A DNA stretch of 64,000 bases, taken from the NCBI RefSeq assembly GCF_014898815.1, contig NW_026515516.1, forward strand, positions 1,302,001 to 1,366,000, read 5' to 3'. The stretch is from Panonychus citri. Lineage: Eukaryota; Arthropoda; Arachnida; Trombidiformes; Tetranychidae. Below, piece after piece: positions 1 to 8,700 of this stretch; positions within the stretch are counted from its first letter, which is position 1, and every line of letters starts with the position of its first letter. Below the pieces are notes generated by a model. That model saw only the letters and a program-made list of their open reading frames with translations. It did not search any database and was not told where the DNA came from. The position numbers and the translations under genes are program-made.

Positions 1-87
1 CGATTTTGTGACAATAAACAATCAACCCAAAGTCGCTTTCCAATTATTGGTCAACCTGATAACTTTGACATTTGGACAGCAAGTTAA
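1..87 (+). CDS. Possible C-terminal end of an unrecognised plus-strand gene (partial)
   Basis: Reading from base 1, twenty-eight codons end at TAA (85-87). The peptide finishes RFPIIGQPDNFDIWTAS. Third codon positions are mostly A or T, like the receptor gene. A competing open frame starts at base 8, runs to a good donor ATAG|GTAAGA at 158-159, and would instead make this an internal exon (1-158, exit phase 1). The two cannot both be right. I prefer the terminal reading on codon composition only. No family recognised. If real, the gene would be convergent with the receptor. Confidence 0.3.
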   Translation, partial: RFCDNKQSTQSRFPIIGQPDNFDIWTAS

Positions 88-1116
88 TCATTTTGATCTA
101 GGCCATAGAGTATCATTTTTTTGTGGCCAAGAAATGCTGGTCGTCAGTCTAAAAATAGGTAAGAGTAAAAAAAAATCAGATAAGTATTATGATTGCAAGT
201 ATATATGATTATACAGATCAAGTTGAGGTCAATTTAATGGTTTGTGAAGATGAATCAATTCATATCATGAATGAAAGTATTACTCAAATAATACAGAAGT
301 TGGAAGATAATAAATGATAATTATGATGGAGCAAAAAAGTCCGAGATGAAGATGATTTCACCGGAAAGCATCAGAGTCTTTACTTTTTTTTACATCATGT
401 TACAGGTCAATTTATATAGTTGATGCCCAATTTAATCTTCTTTCTTTTCACTTTATTTTATCATCATCTTATTATTATCTTCTCTTCATCATCATTCTCA
501 TCTTCTTCTTGATATATCTTGATGTTTTTTCATGTTCTTTCTTTTCTCTTTATTTCTCCCTGATCATCATCGTCTTCATAATCATCAAGCAAAAAACACA
601 CTTGAATGGCCATTAGTTAGTCTCAAGCCGTCAATCATTCATTAGATGGATAGATGAAGATGATAAAGATGAGAATGAAGGTAAGAGAGAGATGCAAAGG
701 TAAGTGAGCAAAGAGGCAGGTACACAGCATCAAGAGGGTCTTATGTTTATGGGTAAAAAAGCAAAAGAATTTATCATCATATCTTCTTTTCCTTCTTCTC
801 CTTTTCCAGGCTGTTTTTTCTCTTCTCTTTCTATCTCGATGTGTAAGTGTTTCAAATAAGATGGATAGAAAGGAAGACAAGGAGGAAGATAAAGAGTGAG
901 AGAGAAGATATTGAGAGAGAAAGATTTAATATACATTTATATAGTTGAGGGTTACTTAGGGTTAGGGTTACTGGCTAAACCAAGTAATTCACTTGAAAAT
1001 TAAATTCATTAATTGGCCTTGAATCTTATCAATCAACAACCATTTAGACCCAACCTTACATATATAAAATGATTACTCTGATGTTGATGATAAAATGTTG
1101 AGTTAGAGAAAGAAAG

Positions 1117-1178
<62 letters not shown>

Positions 1179-1911
1179 AGATCATAAGAGGAACATGTAT
1201 TTCAAGATGAAGAGACAGAAGAAATCAAATCTCTCATCTTCATCTTCCTCATCAATTTTCATTGATAAATATCAGAAACAAATTTTTCATTATCATTTAA
1301 TCTGAAACTTATTATTAAGGTAAAATCTAAAAAGGTTTCGAGCAATTAAAAAAATAAAGAGTCGGAAAAATTGTATCGTAAGTTTTGTAATTGTAATTAA
1401 ATTGAAGCTATTTAATAAACAATTAAACCACAATTAGGGAAATTACTTGAATGACATGGTTCACTGAAAAGATGGATAATTTAATTAACTATGATGATTG
1501 ATCTGTAAGTCTTGTAATAAACGATAGTTTATGTTAATAGTTAAATTATATTTTCCTTAATCATTTCTTAATTGCTCACAACTGTAACTTTAAAAAACCG
1601 TAAAAGAAAAAGTTTTTGGGTTTACCTAATAAATAAAAAGATAATAGTAAATACAAAGGAGGCAAAAGTCAGTCAATAGTTAATTTAATACCAAAGTGAA
1701 CGTCTTTTTTGGTCAAGATTTAAAGGGAGGGAATAGAAGTGTTTTTTAGTGGTGGAATAGTAAGAAAGTATCAATAATAAAAAGAGAAGATGATGATGGA
1801 GAAAAAGGTAAGAAGAAAAATATAAGATGGATGACAAAGAAAAGAAAGAGACAGAAAGAAAGCAGATTGATTAAACACAGAAAATAAGATGAGAAAGTAA
1901 GAAAAGAGAAG

Positions 1912-1943
<32 letters not shown>

Positions 1944-2811
1944 AAGGGAGTTAACCACGAACGGATCCTGAGAGAGAAGTTGATTTGAGGCTAACAGAGT
2001 ACAAATAAAGTATGTAAGTGTATATAAAGTAATCGTGCAAGATACAAAACCTGCAAAGGTAATTAGCCTATGAGAAAGAAAGGAAAACGTAAAAGGGCCT
2101 CCAGGTAAGAAATGCAAGAAGAAACAAGAAAATGATGAGGATAATGAAGAGGATGGAGAGAGAGAGAAAAAGTTAATTTCAATGAGATAGACGGGGCGGA
2201 TAAAAAGTCAGTATAAGGGGCCACCTCGTAGACGTGTTTTTGCAATTTTTACCTACCTACTCCCCTTGACTTCATATATATATTAGGTACCATCATAAGT
2301 TTTGTCAGACGGAATTACAAAGAAAGACAAAGGTAAGAATATTTTTCTACTATTATAACTAATGTGAACAAAGATGAAAGGAAGAGAGGTAAAAAGATGA
2401 TGATAAAAAAACGTTGGAGTAGAAAAGAAGAAAAAAAAAGTTAAAATCTCATGAGAGATGAACAGGAATCAGAATTAGAAACAAAACACTGACAAAATAG
2501 AAACACCAACAAGAATCTCATTACATTAATCATCTGAATCTCTCATGGATAGAGTCAATTTTTCATGAATTAATGAATGAGATAAATTCATGAGCAATTG
2601 AATAACTGATTTACCTTAAATTTCAGGATGAAAACGAAAACACAATTTTTCTAGAATAAACATGACTAAATATATACATAAAAAGTAGACTCATAATATA
2701 AAAGTAATTAACTAACAACAATCAGAATCAAGAATACGTACAAACAACAATCAATTCGCTATTTGAAAACATGACATCAACCAGGAAACTTTAAACTTAC
2801 CATTATATTAA
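88..2811. other. Non-coding AT- and GA-rich stretch
   Basis: Purine-rich tracts such as 1109-1175 and 1915-1945, scattered CAT/ATG runs, and many AAGGTAA words. Long minus-strand open frames here are Ser/Phe/Leu low-complexity products of GA tracts. No convincing exon seen. Part is probably 3' untranslated sequence of a gene to the left. Confidence 0.5.
1109..1175. repeat. (GAAA)n/(GA)n microsatellite
   Basis: GAAA-type units pass into about 22 GA units, followed by GATGAAGAT. Confidence 0.9.
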
Positions 2812-2995
2812 GTGATTGGTTTGACTATTGTATTGAAAATGCTGAGCAAAAAGTTGCCGCCCTCAGCGTGTTCCAGGTAATTGGTCATTCGTAATTTAAC
2901 TTGAATTGAGTTATCGTATAAATGAGTACAGATTATTGGTATTGTCCCTCATTAAAGATAAATCATCAACTTTTCCAGGGAAGATGATGGAAAGT
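2812..2995 (+). CDS. Candidate exon pair, unrecognised
   Basis: Segment 2812-2873 lies between ATTAAG and the good donor CCAG|GTAATT. In one frame it reads DWFDYCIENAEQKVAALSVFQ; in another it gives IGLTIVLKMLSKKLPPSACS. A further acceptor CTTTTCCAG at 2979 opens a few codons before a stop in either frame (GR-stop, or REDDGK-stop). The acceptor of the first piece has a poor pyrimidine tract. It might be the end of a gene entering from the left, or chance. Confidence 0.2.
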
Positions 2996-3300
2996 AACCA
3001 GAAAATCCATCGGCAGTGGAAATTGTAGCCTGACTTGTTCATAGATTACATGGAAATCGTAATTTTCTTGTTCAACTTTTCAATCCAATTGAGTTATTGA
3101 GTTTTTGTTTTGTGTTGATGGTAATTGTATATGAAGATCAACAGGCAGTTTGGAATGAGTTGATTTACACTTTAAATCATCATCATTATATATTAACTGT
3201 AAATTTCTATCATCATGACTTGTTCAATTTTCTTGTAGCAATAATTATTATATTTATAGCAATTAGATAGCAGTAATTATGCTGGTCTGTGTTTCTATTA
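2996..3300 (-). other. Probable 3' untranslated region of the receptor gene
   Basis: Directly follows the receptor stop codon on the minus strand. It is AT-rich but less microsatellite-dominated than flanking DNA. I could not identify a decisive AATAAA polyadenylation signal. Confidence 0.35.
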
Positions 3301-5763
3301 TTATACAGGAAAATCTGATGGAATCAGCATTCTATGTTTTCTTCCAGAGGTTGTTCCTATTAAATGTTGTTGTTGATGATGTTGTTGACTTAGAGACCCA
3401 TGGCCAAGGTAAATTTGATTACGAGATGTGTGATGATAAGGTGTCGGTGATGATTCTGGTGATGGAGGTTCAATCGATTCATAGAGACCAAGTGATTGGT
3501 TTAACATTAATGATGAATGATTACGATTACTTCCTAATCCTCCTCCGATTATCATCTTTGAATTGTTTAAATTTAAATTGTTAGTATGTGGCATTGTTGA
3601 TTGACCATAAACACCAAGAGACATATTATTGTGATGATGTTGTTGAGATGAAATTAGTTGATTTTGTTGTAATTGCTGTAAATGTTGTTGTTGAATTTGC
3701 TGTTGATGATGTTGTTTCTGTTGATTCCCTCCTGCTATTCCTCCGGTTGATGAAGATGAAGATGATGGTGACATAGATAAAAATGTTGTGGTACCATTAG
3801 TGTTACCCATTAATGTAACCACAGTTGATGTTGCTGGAATATTATTTACAATATGATTATTATGATGATTTTGTGGACGATTGTTTAATTGTTGTAAATT
3901 ATTTAAAGTATTAGATCCACTATTATTTGTAGATGATGTTGATGATGACGATGTTGCTAATGGTGGTGGCGGTGATTCAATTGACTCGTAAAGTGCCAGT
4001 GTATTATTGATTATATGTGATGTTTTAAATGTTCTGATTGTACCATCAGAATAGGGTGAAACCTGTGTTGTTACATGAGTTACCACCGGTATCACTGGAC
4101 TGGGACCATAAAGACTTGATGAATGTGTATGATGATGATGATGATTGTGATTTAAGCCATTGTGTGTTGATCCTACGAAGACACTTTCTTTGGTTGAAGT
4201 TACAGTTTCACTTCCATCAAAACACCAATCCATTAGAGGTAAATGTTGAGCGATTTTATGATGTTGAACTGAATCGGTTCGGATGATACAAAATATTATA
4301 CAATAAAATCCAAGTAAACAATTGAAACAGGCGAAAGTTAATCCCAATGGGATTGAAGTTTGATTAGTTAAATAGGCATAGCAGGTAATCCAATTGATAC
4401 ACTGGAATAAAAGTAGAAATGTAATCCATTTCAGGCCACAACGAATATCTTCAACTTTTAATTGCTCTTTGCCTTTTAGAGCTGTTGATATGGCGCTATT
4501 GTGGCAAACAATGAATCCAGATATACAAATGAATACAAAGGAGGCGATCAGTGCAAGTACACAAGGACCCACAAGGGTTAACCAAAGGGTTATATCAATT
4601 CTTATCCAGCAATAGTTGGCAGATCCATAAGAGTGAGGGTTGATGAAAAGTGATAACAAGGTAACAAGACCTGGTCCTCCAAAAGCAAGGTAATAATACC
4701 ACCAAATACGATTGGTTGTTTTAATTGTTTCAAAAACTTCAATTAAATTAAGAAAATGGTCAAATGATTCAAGGAATGTCCACAAGAAGGAAGAAAGTAA
4801 GAAATAGTGAAGTATTCCAGCGGAAAGGATACATGGGAGTAAATTATCTGTTTGAAAGATTCCAATGAAAAAGGTAACCTGAACAATAAGTAATGTTAGA
4901 CAAAGATCTTTATGGATGGAAAGGACTTCACGATTATCTCCATGGATAGTGTACAAAATCATTAAGATAAACAAAAGACACAAAGCACTGATTCCAGATG
5001 CAATGATGACCACTAATCGTAACCAATTAATGGGTATACTTTCATCATCATCTAAATTAAATGTTGATGATGACGATGAAGATGATGATGGTGGTAAATG
5101 AACTTCCATTAATAAAGCAAAGGAACTCAAGTGATCACATTGACAAACTGTATGGGTTAAATTGGTGGTGGCAACTGAACAACCATCGGTTGACCAGTCG
5201 GATACTTTGGGAGACCAGTAAACACATCGAGGTGAGAATACATTTTCCTCGTGAAGATGACGGAAAACAATGGTTATCGGTTGTGGTAAAGGTGTATTAT
5301 GAGATGATGGAAAATCGGCAAAATTTACTATAGATGATGGAGACAGTGAATCATGATCAATTGTCTCTCCAATAACCCGTGAATTGATTATCAATGCTTG
5401 GCTAGATGAAAAACTTTGAAGTTTGGACAATCTTTCATCAACATCATCAGCTGATGATGGTGAACGAACCTCCATTAATAATGCAAAGGAACTCATATGA
5501 TCACATTGACAAATAGTATGAGTTATATTAGTTGAAGCAACTGAACAACCATCGGACAACCAATCAGATGCTTTAGGTGACCAGTAAACACATTTAGGTG
5601 AGAAAACATTATCCTCATGAAGATGACGGAAGACAATTGTTGTTGGTTGTGTTGAAGGTTTATTTTGAGTTGATAAGACATCACCAACATTTGATATGGA
5701 TGATGGATATGTATTATGATACACTTGTGGTTTATGGTAATCATTTGTTGCTTTAGGTATCAT
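3301..5763 (-). CDS. Cirl: Receptor last exon: two GPS motifs, seven helices, cytoplasmic tail
   Basis: An 820-codon open frame. Residues about 41-102 and 163-224 are two GPS copies, each with the Cys-W-W-Cys-CxC pattern. They end HM|SSFALLMEV and HL|SSFALLMEV; the second is the likely tethered agonist. A Ser/Asp-rich spacer leads to TM1 (LRLVVIIASGISALCLLF). The remaining helices include IHKDLCLTLL (TM2), PCILSAGILHYFLLSSFLW (TM3), YYYLAFGGPGLV (TM4), LWLTLVGPCVLALIASF (TM5), WITFLLLFQCINWITC (TM6) and IPLGLTFACFNCLLGFY (TM7). The TM3 Cys and the YCWIR Cys of loop 2 fit the usual disulphide. TM6 lacks the common LLGLTW-type core. The tail carries His, Gln, Asn and Ser runs, two LYESIE repeats and ends SDFPV. 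The frame continues a few codons upstream of the first Met, so that Met need not be a start. Confidence 0.92.
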   Translation of the reverse strand: MIPKATNDYHKPQVYHNTYPSSISNVGDVLSTQNKPSTQPTTIVFRHLHEDNVFSPKCVYWSPKASDWLSDGCSVASTNITHTICQCDHMSSFALLMEVRSPSSADDVDERLSKLQSFSSSQALIINSRVIGETIDHDSLSPSSIVNFADFPSSHNTPLPQPITIVFRHLHEENVFSPRCVYWSPKVSDWSTDGCSVATTNLTHTVCQCDHLSSFALLMEVHLPPSSSSSSSSTFNLDDDESIPINWLRLVVIIASGISALCLLFILMILYTIHGDNREVLSIHKDLCLTLLIVQVTFFIGIFQTDNLLPCILSAGILHYFLLSSFLWTFLESFDHFLNLIEVFETIKTTNRIWWYYYLAFGGPGLVTLLSLFINPHSYGSANYCWIRIDITLWLTLVGPCVLALIASFVFICISGFIVCHNSAISTALKGKEQLKVEDIRCGLKWITFLLLFQCINWITCYAYLTNQTSIPLGLTFACFNCLLGFYCIIFCIIRTDSVQHHKIAQHLPLMDWCFDGSETVTSTKESVFVGSTHNGLNHNHHHHHTHSSSLYGPSPVIPVVTHVTTQVSPYSDGTIRTFKTSHIINNTLALYESIESPPPPLATSSSSTSSTNNSGSNTLNNLQQLNNRPQNHHNNHIVNNIPATSTVVTLMGNTNGTTTFLSMSPSSSSSSTGGIAGGNQQKQHHQQQIQQQHLQQLQQNQLISSQQHHHNNMSLGVYGQSTMPHTNNLNLNNSKMIIGGGLGSNRNHSSLMLNQSLGLYESIEPPSPESSPTPYHHTSRNQIYLGHGSLSQQHHQQQHLIGTTSGRKHRMLIPSDFPV

Positions 5764-8700
5764 ATGTGTTTCAGAAAACCATCATCATTTTTATTATTAT
5801 TTGAATACGGTGGCGGTGGTGGTGGTGGCAATGGTGGTGGTTGCAGGGGTGGTAAGGGTGATGGTGCGTAATAGGAGGTGGTTGATGATTCAATCTGCCG
5901 ATCGATCAGTTTAGTGGACGGTCTCAGGATTCGAGCATCAATAGGTAAGGCTGCATCTAAGGGTGGTCGTCGGGTTGTTGAAGTAATTGGTAATAATGAC
6001 GGTAATGATGATGATGATGATGATGATGATACGGATGATGGTAAAGATGATACCGAGGAAGAGGGTGATGATGAAGACGATGTTGGAGCCACTGAACCAA
6101 GATGGAAACAGATAAATGAATATGCCAGGTAAGAGATGATACCCAAGAGAACAAAAATAAAAGAATGAAAAAATTTTAGAGTAAAAACAAATTGGTAATA
6201 ATAACAACAACATAATATCATAATTTGCAATCTTAATCACTAACATGTTCATTTCTTAACATCATTTTCATGTTGCATTTAGTGATAATACCCATAACTG
6301 TGAGAAAATGATTAACACCAACGCCTTCACTATTCAAACTAAATACATTTAGTATCATGAATTTTATTATTATCATCTTAATATAATGAAAATAATAAAA
6401 GTGATGATATGAATAAAATGACCTTTGATTACATGACTTTCATTCTCTCTCTCTCTCTTTCTATCTACCTTAATGTGTAAGGTGGGAAAAAGGTAAGTCA
6501 ATTATCATGATAACATCAAGTGGCAAAAATACACACATTGAATATATATGTTTTCATTAACTTTTTCTGTAATCAAAGTGATAAACAAAGTAAACAACAA
6601 CTAGAGCAACTGTTTCAAGTGTCAACGAGCAAAGTTGCATCTTAATATCATTATTATTATGGATGATGTTAGTTAATGTTAGTTAATGATACTGTCAATC
6701 TCTTTTTCAACTATGTGATTTTTTTTGTTCCCAATTCTTTTCATCAAGAAAAAAAAGAAGAGGAGAAAAGTAAAGGAGAGCGTAAGAAACGAGATGATTA
6801 AGATGAGAAGAAGATGGAAAATATTGATGAAGAAAAATGATGCAAAGTGTTAGAGGTAAGAAAGAGATAGAAACAAATATTGAAACAGAAAAGCGAGAAT
6901 CTTTCAACCCTGGAAAATGATCAATGAAAAAATTGAAGGATGCAGATCATGTTGATGATGATGATGATGATTATATTATCAAGATCAATGTCAATAATGA
7001 TAGTGATAATAATATAAGGAAATGCAATCAGTGAAAAAAATGGATTTCTGATGAATAATAATAGGGGATTAAGATGATGATGGTGAGAGAGAGAGAGTTG
7101 AAATTGATGAGGATACGTAAAAAAATGTAATGTTTGCGATAATGTAATAATATATTTGAATGTAACTGATCATCATTATCACCATCATCATGTTGACCTT
7201 TTCTGGTTCAAAGTTTGTCTGATTGTGTGAAAATTTCAACTTTTAAGCTTAAATTTTCATGTCAATGTATTGTGTATGTTTATATATAAGGTAGACGATC
7301 CTGTCAGCTGGTTATTATTATCATTCAAATGCTGTTTGTTATTGTTATATTGTTTTTTTTTGTCTTCTTCAGTTTCATCATCTTCTTCCTTCCTTTTCAT
7401 CATTATCATCATCATCCAGTAGCATCATTCATTTTCATTTTTCTTTTCCTTCTCCCTAGAGCATCTTTCATCTCTCAATCATCATTTTCATGGTAACTAA
7501 CTCAATACAATTGTGAATGTGTGTTGGAGGGAGAGAGAGAGAATGAGAGATAAAGAAAAATAGACAGAAAAGTGTATAAATACGGAAAATCAACCAAGTA
7601 TACAAACAAATGCTGATGATAATGATGATAAGTACATATAAATACATTTAATTCTAGTACATTTATACGATGTATGATGAAGAAACAGCAGCAAAAAGTA
7701 ACAACAATATTAAACGTAAATATTAGCATCAATAAATACATAATGATAACAACATGTAATATACAGTAAACAACCAATTCTAAATGTTAAATTGTACTAC
7801 TTGTCAATCTAGTCAATTTTAATTAGATTAGTCTAAACCACCACCACAAATACAATGTTACTAATACACTGGATAAGAGAGAGAGAGAGATGATTTCAAG
7901 TAAAACCGTTAAATCAACGTTAATTTATCTTGATTGTTAACTATTATAACTAAATAGTAGCTGTGGTTTACTGGGCTTTCTAGTGTTCAGTCAATTAGAT
8001 TAACATTTTGGGTGATTTTTTTTTGCTTACTCAATTTGTATGCAAAGAAATACAAATCATCAATATATTGGTACATAAAAACACACACACACACAGAGAC
8101 ATGTTAATCATCATTATCAACTCTATCATGCTCTCATCTTCAACAATAATCATCATCTTATAACTTCCCACTTTTTTTGTATTTCCATTAACTGTGAATT
8201 CGTTATGATTATTATCATTATCATTATAATAATGATAACCAGTTACAATTTACTTCTTCTTCTTCTTCATCGTCTTCAATTAACTAACAACAAACTCACT
8301 TGACCTGATTCAATTAACTTTAATCAACATCAACAGTAAGAGAGAAAGGAAAGAGAGAAAGAGAGAGAGAATAGGAGAGAGACTGGTCAGTTCATTGTGT
8401 TTACAATTATTACAATTATATTATTTATATACACCACACATACTACACATACATTAAATTGATGCTAATGTGGTTGACACACTTGAGAAGCAAAAAAAAG
8501 TTCTGATGACGACTGCAACTGAATAAAAGTCATTTGATGAACAAGTAACATAGTTATTCAGTTTCAGCTATGCATGATGAGATTATGAATAAGGTGAGGT
8601 TGTTGTTGTTGTTGTTGTTCTGGTGATGTAAATGTATTGTTTTGCTTTGTTTGTTTGTTTGTTGATAAAAGATCATCAAACTTAACAAACATAAGGAGAT

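Noticed and set aside
955..975. TTAGGGTTAGGG telomere-like repeat
   Set aside because: Only about two units, in ordinary sequence; not a telomere.
3279..5333. Several plus-strand frames over the receptor
   Set aside because: Antisense shadows of the 820-codon receptor exon.
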